A stretch of DNA of 64,000 nucleotides from Exiguobacterium acetylicum DSM 20416 (GCF_000702605.1 NZ_JNIR01000001.1:1230501-1294500); one strand, 5' to 3'. Shown: positions 45,248 through 55,292, numbered from the stretch's first letter. Numbers and translations: made by a program. Notes: generated by a model from the sequence alone, not told the origin.

Positions 45248-45864
45248 AGGTGCACTTGTAGTTCATGTCTCAAATCATCGACCTGATCTTGTGAAATCGC
45301 CGAGTCCGGTGTCTCACCGTACCGGACAAGATGATAGATCGATGGATCGAGCGTGACATCAATCCGCTGTAACCATTCGCCGACCGTCTCTTCGGAGCGG
45401 CGGCGTTTTTGTCGTGTCAGTTGCCGATCGAACGTTTGTAACAGACGGCGAATCTCTGACTCTGATTCTTCACCAACAAGTGTTTGTCGTGTGGAACGAT
45501 TTGGGGAAAAGACCGGCGGCGGCTCCATTAAATCGTCGATTACATTCTCTCGTCTGCGTCGTATTCGCAAACGCTTCAAGAAGTAACGCACACTGAAGAG
45601 GACGATTAGTAGTATGGCAAGACCGACGACACTGTAAAAGGTAACAACTCCTAATGCATCCTTATCCGCAAATTCCCCGCTTTGGGTGTCGATTTTTTGT
45701 TTGGTCGGTTTCCTTTCTTCCTTTCCGCCTCCATCAACCATAAATCGGGCTTGATAGGTTGCCGGATCATAAAAGAAATAACGATAGACTTCCGTACCGA
45801 CCAGTTGAATAGCAGCAAGGCTTACGATTGCTATACATAATGTCACAACTAACCCACGCTTCAT
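45235..45864 (-). CDS. Membrane protein with DUF4129-like tail, paralogue
   Basis: About 209 residues. A signal-like helix (GLVVTLCIAIVSLAAIQLVG), a lysine-rich outer region, a second helix (VVGLAILLIVLFSVRYFL) and a soluble tail with ETVGEWLQRIDVTLDPSIYHLVRYGE. The tail matches the protein at 3724-4425. The ATG at 45864 has AAAGGAGGG upstream. Its function is unknown; it overlaps the LysR gene tail to tail by 13 bases. Confidence 0.7.
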   Translation of the reverse strand: MKRGLVVTLCIAIVSLAAIQLVGTEVYRYFFYDPATYQARFMVDGGGKEERKPTKQKIDTQSGEFADKDALGVVTFYSVVGLAILLIVLFSVRYFLKRLRIRRRRENVIDDLMEPPPVFSPNRSTRQTLVGEESESEIRRLLQTFDRQLTRQKRRRSEETVGEWLQRIDVTLDPSIYHLVRYGETPDSAISQDQVDDLRHELQVHLQRD

Positions 45865-45982
45865 CCCATCCCTCCTTTTCAATATTTTACCATCCCTATT
45901 CTGCCACGGAGTGATTTTTCTTTCTTTTCAGTCAATTTTTCATTAGAGTAAGTGGTGACTCTCATTAAAAGGACGTGACATC

Positions 45983-46750
45983 ATGTATCTTCCAAGTTTT
46001 TCGTTAACTGATCAGACGTTTCTCATCACAGGAGCTGGGCGAGGCATCGGACGCGCGCTCGCCATCGGGATGGCAGAAGCCGGTGCGAACATCATTCTCG
46101 TCGCGCGGACGGAACGGGATTTGAAGGAGACGGCACAAGAAATCGAACGACTCGGTCGAACGGCTTACATATTCCCGTGCGACATCACTGACCGGAAACA
46201 AGTCGTCGAGACGGTGACTCGGGCTTATGAACAAGTGCCGCAGATCGACGGGCTCGTCAACAATGCTGGGATGAACATTCGTTCGAAGGCACTCGATGTA
46301 ACAGAAGACGAGTGGGAAACGATCCAACAGACTAATCTGAAATCCGCTTTCTTTTTCGCTCAAGAAGTCGGTAAACGGATGCAGGAGACAGGTGGAAGCA
46401 TTCTGAATATCGCCTCGGTTGCTGGTCACGTCGCCTTACGGACCGGCGTCGTATATGCGACGACGAAAGCAGCGATGATTCAGATGACGAAAGTACTGGC
46501 GCTTGAATGGGGACCACGAAACATTCGCGTCAATGCGATCGGACCGTGGTATTTTAAGACACCATTAACGGAACCATTGCTGAAAGATTCTACATACCTG
46601 CAAGAGATCGTTGACGTGACACCACTCGGGCGGGTCGGTGAATTAGAAGAACTGGTTGGACCAGCCGTCTTCTTATCGTCTGCCGCTGCCCGTTACGTGA
46701 CCGGGCAAACGCTTTATGTCGATGGTGGGATGACGATTAAAGGTTTTTAA
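45983..46750 (+). CDS. SDR oxidoreductase
   Basis: 255 residues, classical short-chain dehydrogenase: TGAGRGIGRAL, LVNNAGMN, SVAG with catalytic YATTK, and a C-terminal GQTLYVDGGMTIKGF. It resembles gluconate-5-dehydrogenase-like members, using NAD(P)H; the substrate is unknown. AAAGGACGTGACATC precedes the ATG. Confidence 0.88.
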   Translation: MYLPSFSLTDQTFLITGAGRGIGRALAIGMAEAGANIILVARTERDLKETAQEIERLGRTAYIFPCDITDRKQVVETVTRAYEQVPQIDGLVNNAGMNIRSKALDVTEDEWETIQQTNLKSAFFFAQEVGKRMQETGGSILNIASVAGHVALRTGVVYATTKAAMIQMTKVLALEWGPRNIRVNAIGPWYFKTPLTEPLLKDSTYLQEIVDVTPLGRVGELEELVGPAVFLSSAAARYVTGQTLYVDGGMTIKGF

Positions 46751-46756
46751 GACAGA

Positions 46757-46790
46757 AGAAGACGGATGCGCATCTGCCCATCCGTCTTCT
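46757..46790 (+). terminator. Hairpin between SDR genes
   Basis: AGAAGACGGATG (46757-46768) pairs with CATCCGTCTTCT (46779-46790). The tail is poor in T, so readthrough into the next gene is possible. Confidence 0.6.
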
Positions 46791-46812
46791 CGTATCTGAA
46801 AGGAGCTTCATC

Positions 46813-47610
46813 ATGTCAAAACGTATTGCACTCGTCACTGGTGGCTCCCGTGGCGCCGGACGTGGCATCGCCTATGCCTTAGGTGACGCCGGAATGATCG
46901 TTTACGTCACGGGACGAAGTACGAATGAACAGACGACGGATCATCGAAGCGAAACGATCGAAGAGACGGCTGCTGGTGTCACGGTACGCGGCGGACTTGG
47001 CATCCCCATCGTTTGTGACCATACGAGTCTTGACGATATCGATCGTCTCATTCAGCAGATCCAGCACCGACATGGTCGAATCGATCTCCTCGTCAATTGT
47101 GTGTTCGATGGTTCGGAAAGCCATTTACCGTCTGGAACCGGACGACGGTTTTGGGAGCGACCACCGGAGCATTGGGACGCGATGATGTCTGCCGGACCAA
47201 AAGCGTATTTGTGGACGATTCGGGCCGCGATGCCATTACTGCAACAAAGTCCAGCCGCACTCGTCATCAATTTGACGTCATTCGCTCCAGATCAGGTTGC
47301 AGGAAACCTCTACTATGATTTGGCAATGCAAACAATTAATCGGATGACGTACGTCATGGCGCAAGAGCTGACTCAAACGAATATCTCTGTCATCGCGCTC
47401 TGCCCCGGTTTCATGCGAACGGAACGGGTTGTCGATGCCGGTTTCGCGAGTGCCACGACTGAATCGACGACCTATATCGGACGAGCCGTTACAGCGCTGA
47501 TGGCGGATGAAGATGTTAGACGTTATTCTGGACAAGCCGTCTTCGTTGCCGATCTCGCGAAGACCTATCAATTTACGGATCAGGACGGAACGCAGCCACT
47601 ACCGTTTTAA
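46813..47610 (+). CDS. SDR-fold protein with altered active site
   Basis: 265 residues. TGGSRGAGRGIAYAL is a normal nucleotide loop, but the usual NNAG reads NCVF and YxxxK reads YYDLAMQ, lacking lysine. The C-terminal PGFMRTE is preserved. By family layout (DHRS1-like) it binds NADP, but catalysis may be lost or changed. It follows the SDR gene by 62 bases. Confidence 0.85.
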   Translation: MSKRIALVTGGSRGAGRGIAYALGDAGMIVYVTGRSTNEQTTDHRSETIEETAAGVTVRGGLGIPIVCDHTSLDDIDRLIQQIQHRHGRIDLLVNCVFDGSESHLPSGTGRRFWERPPEHWDAMMSAGPKAYLWTIRAAMPLLQQSPAALVINLTSFAPDQVAGNLYYDLAMQTINRMTYVMAQELTQTNISVIALCPGFMRTERVVDAGFASATTESTTYIGRAVTALMADEDVRRYSGQAVFVADLAKTYQFTDQDGTQPLPF

Positions 47611-47647
47611 TTTCTTTAATCGATGATTTCAAATAGTTTTCGATCAC

Positions 47648-48895
47648 TCACTTCCGTTCCGGTCGTACTGAATCAAAGACCTCTTTCGCATCAAAGAATG
47701 GATCGAGTACGCTCGTCTTTCCAGCAACGGCTTGGCGTAAACGAATCCCATCAACGTTGATCCGGGCTTGGCGGAAGTAGTCGGGACCAATTTGCTTCCA
47801 CGCATGTTGACTCGCATCGACATTGAAGAAATACCGGAACCCGCTATCGATGAGCAAACGATATTTCTCACCCGAATAATCGTGCCAATCCCCGACATCA
47901 CTGCCGTAAGGATAAATCAGTTGCGGCGTTTTTCCAATCAGCGGGGCAACGTCCTGTTTGTAGCGTTTAAGATCCGCGCGGATCGTCGCGACTGATTCTT
48001 TTCCGACCCAAATATGTCCGTACGTATGACTCGCGAACTGCCAGCCGTCCTTGTTTAATGCGACGGCGGTCTGCTTCGCTTGTTTTCGTGCCGTTTCGAC
48101 CTTTTCATTGTGCCCATATTGATTGTAAGAAGAACGATACCCGAGCACTCCGTTATAGCCTGTGATGCCGAGCAACCCTTTCGCGCCTTTATACGAAAAG
48201 TCAGGATGAGACTGGACGAACGCATCGACGATTGGTACGAGATCATAGGCGCCGTCGGGCTTTCCGACCATCGTGTTGACGATTTTGCCATCCTTCACTT
48301 TTAAATTCTTCGCAAATCCATCCCCTTCCATGTATTCGTAATAATTGACGTCATCCTGCGAGAGCACGAGCGGATGTTTTCCTTTTGGTAAACGAACCGG
48401 TGTCTCGACAATCTTTCCGTTCGCTTCTTTTGCTAAATCCGTCGGTCGGACGAGTACGTAATCGTTTTTATACAATGCATCCAAAATTCGTTCGAACTCC
48501 TGTTGCGTCACCATATAATCGTCGTATCCCGCCTCCTTGCGGTCGCCGTCAAACGCTTGTTTTGGATCAGCAATCAGTGAATGGAAAAAGAGATGTGGCA
48601 CAGGTTTCGTCACAGGCAGGAGCGCCTGCTTTTTCTGTTCGTATTCTTCCGTTTTCAGATTCGTCTCTTTTGCGCGGACGGGTTTCAACACTTTGATCGC
48701 CCGGTCATAATCGTACTGGGCAGCGTAACGATCAGCACGCTGTATCGTCTTTTCTATGTATGCCTGTTGCGAAGCTTGTCTTTTTTGCTGTGACTCTCGT
48801 GTTTTTTCCGACTTTTTCTCGCTGACTTCGCTTTCCCCACATCCACTTAGTAGCAGACTCAGCGCCACACCGCCAATGATCCAGTTCCGTCTCAT
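47648..48895 (-). CDS. Polysaccharide deacetylase-like lipoprotein
   Basis: About 415 residues from the ATG at 48895. Lipobox LLLSGC; a coiled, charged linker; then a NodB-like domain with VLSQDDVNYY, FASHTYGHIWVG (zinc histidines) and QLIYPYGSDVGDW. It likely removes acetyl groups from cell-wall or surface polysaccharide. A DDG motif is replaced by DDVN. GAAGGAG precedes the ATG. Confidence 0.85.
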   Translation of the reverse strand: MRRNWIIGGVALSLLLSGCGESEVSEKKSEKTRESQQKRQASQQAYIEKTIQRADRYAAQYDYDRAIKVLKPVRAKETNLKTEEYEQKKQALLPVTKPVPHLFFHSLIADPKQAFDGDRKEAGYDDYMVTQQEFERILDALYKNDYVLVRPTDLAKEANGKIVETPVRLPKGKHPLVLSQDDVNYYEYMEGDGFAKNLKVKDGKIVNTMVGKPDGAYDLVPIVDAFVQSHPDFSYKGAKGLLGITGYNGVLGYRSSYNQYGHNEKVETARKQAKQTAVALNKDGWQFASHTYGHIWVGKESVATIRADLKRYKQDVAPLIGKTPQLIYPYGSDVGDWHDYSGEKYRLLIDSGFRYFFNVDASQHAWKQIGPDYFRQARINVDGIRLRQAVAGKTSVLDPFFDAKEVFDSVRPERK

Positions 48896-49088
48896 GTTTT
48901 TCGACTCCTTCATCAATTTTGACGTTTTCATCCCCCTCTATTCTAACTGTTCCCGATTGTTCAGTCGATTAACTACTTTTTTGAGTCATTCCGTTTCGTT
49001 ATGACTGTCCATCCAAAGCGGAACTTCCGCTCACTCGTCTTGAGGTGTTTAATAAAGGACGTAATGAAATTCACGGAGGTGCAACAAG

Positions 49089-50504
49089 ATGATTGAAAAG
49101 AACTTAATTAATGGTGAATGGTACGATACGACAGAAACGATTCCGGTCTACGACCCAGCAACGAAAGAACTGCTCGGACATGTTCCTGCAAGTTCAGCGG
49201 AAGACGCACAACGTTCCGTTGACGCAGCGAGCGAAGCATTCGTCAAGTGGTCAAATGAAACAGCAGACACACGCGCGAATTTAGTCGATGCCTGGTATCG
49301 CTTGATCAACGAACACCGTGAGGAACTCGCTCGGATCATGACGACAGAACAAGGAAAGCCGTACGTCGAAGCACTCGGTGAAGTCGATTACGGAAATCAA
49401 TACGTCCGTTGGTACGCTGAAGAAGCACGCCGGATTTACGGTGAAACGATTCCGGCTTCTGTTCCAGGAAAACGACTCTTCGTCGAAAAAGAACCAGTCG
49501 GTGTCGTCGCAGCGATCACACCATGGAACTTCCCGGCAGCGATGATCACACGTAAACTTGCACCGGCTCTTGCAGCGGGTTGTACAATTGTCCTTAAACC
49601 ATCGGAAGAAACACCGTTTACGGCACTTCGCCTCGTTGAATTAGCAGAGGAAGCAGGTATCCCTAAAGGTGTCATCAACGTCCTAACAGGTGACGCGGCA
49701 ACGATCAGTGGTGTCTGGCAAGCCGATTCTCGCGTCCGGAAGATCACGTTCACAGGTTCAACAGCCGTCGGGAAATTGATCATGCGTCAAGCAGCCGATA
49801 CGATGAAAAAACTATCACTTGAACTCGGTGGTCACGCACCCTTCATCGTCACGGAAAATGCGGATCTCGATAAAGCCGTTGAAGGGGCAATGCGCTCAAA
49901 ATTCCGGAACGGTGGACAAGCGTGTGTCGCGACGAACCGCTTCTACGTGCAAGCGTCTGTTCTTGACGCATTCACGGAAAAATTCACAGCAGCCGTCAAA
50001 CAACTGCAAGTCGGTAACGGGATGGACGCTGACTCGACAGTTGGTCCATTGATTAATGCGAAAGCCGTCGCAAAAGTCAAAGCACACATCGATGACGCTG
50101 TCGCAAAAGGGGCAACGATCCTGACTGGTGGTACGATTGACGAATCGGTCGGCTACTTCGTCACTCCAACCGTGCTTGCGAATGTCACAGAAGACATGCT
50201 TTGCATGCAGGAAGAGACGTTTGGTCCGCTCGCACCGATCTCTGTCTTTGAGACACTTGATGAAGTCATCGAACGGGCGAACAACACGCCATACGGACTA
50301 GCGGCTTACGCGTTCTCTGAACGCATCGATGAAGCATTGATGCTCGGAAAACGACTCGAATACGGGATCGTCGGTCTGAACGATGGTGCGCCATCTGCAG
50401 CACAAGCCCCATTTGGTGGCTACAAAGAGAGTGGTCTTGGACGTGAAGGTGGCGTCTACGGCATCGAAGATTATCTCGAAGTCAAATACTTGTCGCTCGG
50501 TTAA
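49089..50504 (+). CDS. gabD: NAD(P)-dependent succinate-semialdehyde dehydrogenase
   Basis: 471 residues of the aldehyde dehydrogenase superfamily: ITPWNFPAAMITRKLAPALAAGC, FTGSTAVGKLI, the general base in LELGGHAPFIV and the catalytic cysteine in NGGQACVATNRFY (near residue 278). Overall pattern and length fit GabD, oxidising succinate semialdehyde to succinate. No gabT is nearby, so the substrate is from family only. Confidence 0.9.
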   Translation: MIEKNLINGEWYDTTETIPVYDPATKELLGHVPASSAEDAQRSVDAASEAFVKWSNETADTRANLVDAWYRLINEHREELARIMTTEQGKPYVEALGEVDYGNQYVRWYAEEARRIYGETIPASVPGKRLFVEKEPVGVVAAITPWNFPAAMITRKLAPALAAGCTIVLKPSEETPFTALRLVELAEEAGIPKGVINVLTGDAATISGVWQADSRVRKITFTGSTAVGKLIMRQAADTMKKLSLELGGHAPFIVTENADLDKAVEGAMRSKFRNGGQACVATNRFYVQASVLDAFTEKFTAAVKQLQVGNGMDADSTVGPLINAKAVAKVKAHIDDAVAKGATILTGGTIDESVGYFVTPTVLANVTEDMLCMQEETFGPLAPISVFETLDEVIERANNTPYGLAAYAFSERIDEALMLGKRLEYGIVGLNDGAPSAAQAPFGGYKESGLGREGGVYGIEDYLEVKYLSLG

Positions 50505-50549
50505 TCCATCAGACATTTCGTTTGAAACGAACCATCTTTATTCATAGGT

Positions 50550-50585
50550 AACCCCTCATTTCTAAATCGAAATGAGGGGTTTTTG
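50550..50585 (+). terminator. Terminator after gabD
   Basis: AACCCCTCATTTC (50550-50562) pairs with 50569-50581 and is followed by T5. The core stem CCCCTCATTTC is also used at 5330-5364. Confidence 0.88.
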
Positions 50586-50681
50586 TATCGGTGATGCCCA
50601 TGAATGAGTAGCTCCTCCGTGTAAGTTACTTTTTAAGGTATAATTCAAAATGAAAGATCATATGAAAGGACGGATGTAGGA

Positions 50682-51128
50682 ATGGATGTCATCTCCTTTG
50701 GTCAGAAAGAAAATAATCAACGCTACATAACAAGACCGGCTATCTATGCTGTAATGTTCAATCGTCAGTTAGACAAAATAGCTATCATTCAAAAAAATGA
50801 CGGTAAATATTTTCTTCCAGGTGGCGGAATCGATGCACACGAAACGCACGAGGACTGTATTAAAAGAGAAGTTTTAGAAGAAACCGGACTGGATATCGAA
50901 ATCGGTGCTTTTATCGGACGCGCAAATCGATATTTCTACTCTCACAATGAATGTACTTACTATTTGGGTGAAGGTTATTTTTATATCTGTCATGCGGATA
51001 AAAAAATAAAAGATTCCATTGAAGAAAACCACTTTTTAAGGTGGATTAATCCTTCTAAAGCAACAGAAGATTTATTCCACGAACATCAACGTTGGGCTGT
51101 TCGGAAAGTACTAGAGGAAAACCTCTGA
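50682..51128 (+). CDS. NUDIX hydrolase, AT-rich gene
   Basis: 148 residues with the Nudix box GGGIDAHETHEDCIKREVLEETGLDIEI. The gene and its neighbours to 52260 use many A/T-ending codons, unlike the flanks. Substrate unknown. GGATGTAGGA lies before the ATG. Confidence 0.87.
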   Translation: MDVISFGQKENNQRYITRPAIYAVMFNRQLDKIAIIQKNDGKYFLPGGGIDAHETHEDCIKREVLEETGLDIEIGAFIGRANRYFYSHNECTYYLGEGYFYICHADKKIKDSIEENHFLRWINPSKATEDLFHEHQRWAVRKVLEENL

Positions 51129-51272
51129 TGTAAAGAAAATGATTAAGACCAACAAAAAATTCAATTTTTATCACTTTATTAAAGAGTTACATTTTTATCT
51201 TCAGACTAACAATAACGAATCAAATATGTCCTAGTATTTCTTTATATTTACGTTGAACTAATGAGCATTCAA

Positions 51273-51707
51273 TTAAGTATAAGTCGAATCAGGGATATCT
51301 GTTGGCTGTAAATTCATGATTGCTCCAAAATATTGAGATGCTGTACAAAACGTAATGAACGCACATAACTCGCTGATTTCTTGAGCAGTAAATGTTTCTT
51401 TCATCAATGAAAATATGGAATCAGGAATATTCCCCTTTACCGTTAAAAAGAGATCTGCAAATCCAATAGCTAAAATCATTTTTTCATCCATGATGTTCTT
51501 CTTCGGCTTTCCTTTAGCCTTACAATAGGCACATCCATTTGATTGTGCCAATGTTCTTCGAACTTGTTCTTTCAAATCTGAACTTAGGATTCCTTCTTCA
51601 ACCAAGTCTCTTTCAAGCATCGTCCAACTATTTAAGATTTTGGCGTTGTGACCTAATAATTTCTGAAACGGTGTTTCTCCTATTTGGGATAAAGGTATTT
51701 TTGTCAT
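51273..51707 (-). CDS. Carboxymuconolactone decarboxylase-like (AhpD) protein
   Basis: 144 residues from the ATG at 51707 (AAGGAG upstream). The motif LAQSNGCAYCKAKG is the redox CxxC of AhpD-like proteins, but the usual HxxxA after the second Cys reads KAKG. It faces an Lrp-type regulator, so control by it is likely. AT-rich. Confidence 0.8.
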   Translation of the reverse strand: MTKIPLSQIGETPFQKLLGHNAKILNSWTMLERDLVEEGILSSDLKEQVRRTLAQSNGCAYCKAKGKPKKNIMDEKMILAIGFADLFLTVKGNIPDSIFSLMKETFTAQEISELCAFITFCTASQYFGAIMNLQPTDIPDSTYT

Positions 51708-51827
51708 TCTCGTCACTCCTTCTACAAAATATTTTATATAATAATCAAGCATCCTTGCATTTCATTTGATACATTTGACGATAAAATACTTACTGTTCAA
51801 CATTTTATTTCGGAGGAGGATTTACAA

Positions 51828-52259
51828 TTGAAAATTGACATAATTGATCGACAAATTTTAAATGAATTAGCTCAAGATAGTCGATTATCGATGCGTTCAT
51901 TAGCAAAACGAGTTAATTTATCCGCTCCCTCCGTAACAGAGCGTGTCCGACAAATGGAATCTTTTGGACTCATTCAAAAATACAGTTTAAAAATCGATTA
52001 CGAAAAGTTAGGGTCTCCTATTGAATGCTTAGTAGAAGCAACCATTAAAGAAGGACGCTACGATACATTTAAAAATCACATACAGCAACTTACTAACGTT
52101 GACTTTTGTTATCGAATATCAGGTGATTCTTGCTTCATGCTAAAATTACATTTCCAAACGTTTCAAGAGGCAGAATTTTTTATAGAACAAATCCATCCAT
52201 ATGCCCATACAGTTACTCGCTTTATTTTTTCGGAAGTTGGCACTCAAGTCATGATATAA
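51828..52259 (+). CDS. Lrp/AsnC family regulator, TTG start
   Basis: 143 residues from TTG at 51828, with GGAGGAGG at correct spacing. IDRQILNELAQDSRLSMRSLAKRVNLSAPSVTERVRQME is the helix-turn-helix; the rest is the RAM domain (DFCYRISGDSCFMLKLHF). It is divergent from the AhpD-like gene. AT-rich. Confidence 0.88.
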   Translation: MKIDIIDRQILNELAQDSRLSMRSLAKRVNLSAPSVTERVRQMESFGLIQKYSLKIDYEKLGSPIECLVEATIKEGRYDTFKNHIQQLTNVDFCYRISGDSCFMLKLHFQTFQEAEFFIEQIHPYAHTVTRFIFSEVGTQVMI

Positions 52260-52260
52260 A

Positions 52261-52303
52261 AAAAGACAAGAAGAGCATTTGAAGTTTGCTCTTCTTGTCT
52301 TTT
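52261..52303. terminator. Strong bidirectional terminator
   Basis: AAAAGACAAGAAGAGCA (52261-52277) pairs with the 17 bases at 52287-52303. It ends both the lrp gene and the antiporter gene. Confidence 0.9.
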
Positions 52304-52311
52304 GATAAATA

Positions 52312-54327
52312 TTATTCAACGTATTCGTACAAAACGACGCTCTCGATGTAGTGAATGAAGCGGCGTAATTCCTTCTCCTCTTCGTTCGAGAGATCCCCTT
52401 CTTTCGACATATTCGCGATTTCAAGACGCTGAACTTCGATAGCTTTCAAGCAAAGTTCTTCTTTTTGCTGATCGACGTCCTTGCCACCGATTGGTGACGA
52501 CCAGCGCGTATGTTTGAAGCGAAGTCGTTTATAGAACTCCAGCACGCTTTGAACGACGTCTGGCGGATACGATGAACGGCAATTCTCGAGACGTTCAATC
52601 ACTGTGCCCATTACCTTTTCATACAGTTCATGCTCGACTTGTGTCATTTGAATCAACGCATCAGACGACATGTTCGATCGTTTCCGCTTCCACCACAATT
52701 TACGAATCGGTTGGACGATTTGGAAACGCGAATCCTTGCCGATCGCCTTACGACGGTTTTCGATCGAGCGGAAGACATCCTTCTTCAACAGATCCGGCAC
52801 CTTGTGCTCAGCGACGAAACGTTTTGATTCTTCCTTTTCCCACTGGACGGCTTCCAGTCGCAGTGCTTTCAATTGATCATTGAATTGATCGAGCTCTTCC
52901 TGACTTTTTTCCTGTGCCCGAAGTAACCGAAGCATGACATGATACTCATTAAGGAGATCAAACGCAACGACTGCATTGTCTTCGTCCGTCACTTGTTTAA
53001 TTTCTGAGATTGCACGGCGAATCATCCGTTGTTTTTGGGCATTCAGGTCGAGTGCGATTGGTGTAGCCGCCTCACCACGGTTCAAGACCGGTAAGAGAAT
53101 CGTTGCGAGAACGAGTGTATAGATAATGACACCCGCTGCAAGGAAGATAATCAATGAGCGTTCTGGGAAGGCTTCGCCGGACTCCGTCAAGAACGGTAAT
53201 GACAAGACCCCGACCATCGTGATCGTTCCGCGAACCCCGACCAGTGTCGTGATTAAATCTTGTTTGAAGGACGGTCGACGATGATCGCGGTCCTCTTTTT
53301 TAAAGAACCGATGATCGAACCAATTGAAGAACATCGTCCAGACGAGACGGATCGCGAGAATGAATGAACCGATTTCGATGACATATAGCATGAGACGCCA
53401 GTTGTTGATCGCGTCATCCGCAAAAATCTCGCGTGTCGCTTCTGGTAACGTCAAACCGAGCAATAAGAAGATGATCCCGTTTAACGTATACGCGATCATC
53501 GTCCAGATGTTATCCGTCAACGTCTGCTCTTGTGCAAAGAACGTTTCCGTCCGTTCTTTGATCAAGGCATGCAAGATACCACCTGTCACGACGGCGATGA
53601 CGCCTGACGCGTGAAACCCTTCTTCGGCGATGAAGAAGATGATGAATGGCGTTAAAATTTGCAATAAGGCATAAAAGACGACATCTTCAATGCCGGCGCG
53701 ACGCAAGCGAACCTTGAGAAAGTTCATCGCGAGTGAGATCGTCAATCCGATCAATGCTCCGACGATGAACATGTAGAAGAACTCAGTCGTCGCACTTTGA
53801 AGCGAGAAATATCCTGTGACGACAGCAGCGACCGCATAACTGAACGCAACTAATCCTGAAGCATCATTGATCAGCGACTCTCCACGGACGAGTGTCAGAA
53901 TCTGTTCTGGAATCTGGACACGTTTCGCGATCCCGTTGACGGCAATCGGATCCGTTGGCGATAAAATCGCAGCCAAAGCAAAGGCAGCAGCGACTGGAAT
54001 AACTGGAATCAACCAGTTGATGAAGTACCCTCCGACGATCGTCGTCAACAAGACGAGAATGATCGCGTTCCCGAAGATCGCTGTCCGCATCCGCCATAAA
54101 TCTTCTCGTGGGAAGTGAGAACTATCGTTGTAAAGTAACGGTGCGATGAATAAGAGGAGGAACCACTCGGATTCGACCTCGATCGTCAAACCACTCATCA
54201 GGAGAGCGGCGACGGTTCCGGCAATGATTTGAATCAAAGCCGTTGGGATGAAACGGATGTAATGTCCGATGACTTGCGTCAATAAAATAAGCGCAAGCAT
54301 CAATAAAATCAATGATAGTGTTTCCAT
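52312..54327 (-). CDS. CPA1-family Na+/H+ antiporter
   Basis: 671 residues. Twelve or so helices in the first 420 residues carry the CPA1 motifs ILSPTDPIAVNGI and VRGESLINDASGLVAF (ion-binding aspartates), then a charged soluble tail of 250 residues. It exchanges Na+ (or K+) for H+ at the membrane, NhaP/NhaK-like by layout. AAGGGGTCTTCC precedes the ATG. Confidence 0.9.
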   Translation of the reverse strand: METLSLILLMLALILLTQVIGHYIRFIPTALIQIIAGTVAALLMSGLTIEVESEWFLLLFIAPLLYNDSSHFPREDLWRMRTAIFGNAIILVLLTTIVGGYFINWLIPVIPVAAAFALAAILSPTDPIAVNGIAKRVQIPEQILTLVRGESLINDASGLVAFSYAVAAVVTGYFSLQSATTEFFYMFIVGALIGLTISLAMNFLKVRLRRAGIEDVVFYALLQILTPFIIFFIAEEGFHASGVIAVVTGGILHALIKERTETFFAQEQTLTDNIWTMIAYTLNGIIFLLLGLTLPEATREIFADDAINNWRLMLYVIEIGSFILAIRLVWTMFFNWFDHRFFKKEDRDHRRPSFKQDLITTLVGVRGTITMVGVLSLPFLTESGEAFPERSLIIFLAAGVIIYTLVLATILLPVLNRGEAATPIALDLNAQKQRMIRRAISEIKQVTDEDNAVVAFDLLNEYHVMLRLLRAQEKSQEELDQFNDQLKALRLEAVQWEKEESKRFVAEHKVPDLLKKDVFRSIENRRKAIGKDSRFQIVQPIRKLWWKRKRSNMSSDALIQMTQVEHELYEKVMGTVIERLENCRSSYPPDVVQSVLEFYKRLRFKHTRWSSPIGGKDVDQQKEELCLKAIEVQRLEIANMSKEGDLSNEEEKELRRFIHYIESVVLYEYVE

Positions 54328-54383
54328 GGAAGACCCCTTCCTCTATTGTTTCTTTCTACCTATATCCTAACATAGTTTTTTAA

Positions 54384-55292
54384 TCAATCCTGTCCGAGCG
54401 CCTTATCGGACCGTTGCACAGCAATCATTTCTTCTGCTTGACGAATCAACTGCTCCCGGAGTTCGAGTGGTTCAAGGACTCGCACTTCCGGACCGAGCCG
54501 CATCAATTGGCGTCCGAGATACGGCAGTTCAGTTTCCGGAACCAACCATGTTCGTTCCGACTGAATCGGTAAAATCCCCTCTAGCAACCGTTCGCCTAAT
54601 GGTGATACTTCCAGTTTCACCGTCGTCATCGGTACGTGTGCCGTACCCTGCTCCAAATCTGAAAAGGTTAACTCGGTTGCCGGCAACTCATGGAGCGTCA
54701 CGTCTTTAATCCGATCGACACGGAACTGGCGATACCCTCGATTCGTCTGTCCATAGAAGTACCAGCGATTCTGTTCGAACGATATACCGATCGGATCCAC
54801 GACGATCACGTGTCGTCCTTTTGTCGTCTCATAAAGAATATTCCCCATCCGTCCGCTCTCTAACAAGTCGAGTAACGCAGGATTTTGCGGCGACGGTGGT
54901 GTATCGACCGCTTGAAAGCGAAAGCTGTCTTTCCATTTTACAATCTGTTGCTCCGTCATTTTCGGTAACTCGTTCGCATAGCGTTCAGCGACTTCCTGTC
55001 GAATCGTACCGAATGGAAAATCGGGAATCTGTCCGACCCATTCCAGAAGGATGAATAAGACAATCGTCTCTTCATCCGTCAAGACGAGTGGCGGCATGTT
55101 CCGGTGCGGCAGCATCCGGTAACCCCCCGCTACGCCTGGTTCGCTGTAGATCGGATAACCATTTGCTTCAAGTACCGTCATGTCCCGTTGAATCGTCCGG
55201 ATCGACACCTGACATTCTTCCGCAAGCATCCGTGCAGAGAAGTGTTCCCCCCGGTTTAACAAGCGGACTAAACGCCATTGTCTCGTATTCAT
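54384..55292 (-). CDS. WYL-domain transcriptional regulator (YafY-like)
   Basis: 302 residues from the ATG at 55292 (AGGAGG seven bases upstream). N-terminal HTH_11 (RLVRLLNRGEHFSARMLAEECQVSIRTIQRDM), a WYL domain with NRWYFYGQTNRGYRQFRVDRIKDV, and a WCX-like end. It is divergent from the RibD-like reductase gene, a likely target. Confidence 0.9.
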   Translation of the reverse strand: MNTRQWRLVRLLNRGEHFSARMLAEECQVSIRTIQRDMTVLEANGYPIYSEPGVAGGYRMLPHRNMPPLVLTDEETIVLFILLEWVGQIPDFPFGTIRQEVAERYANELPKMTEQQIVKWKDSFRFQAVDTPPSPQNPALLDLLESGRMGNILYETTKGRHVIVVDPIGISFEQNRWYFYGQTNRGYRQFRVDRIKDVTLHELPATELTFSDLEQGTAHVPMTTVKLEVSPLGERLLEGILPIQSERTWLVPETELPYLGRQLMRLGPEVRVLEPLELREQLIRQAEEMIAVQRSDKALGQD

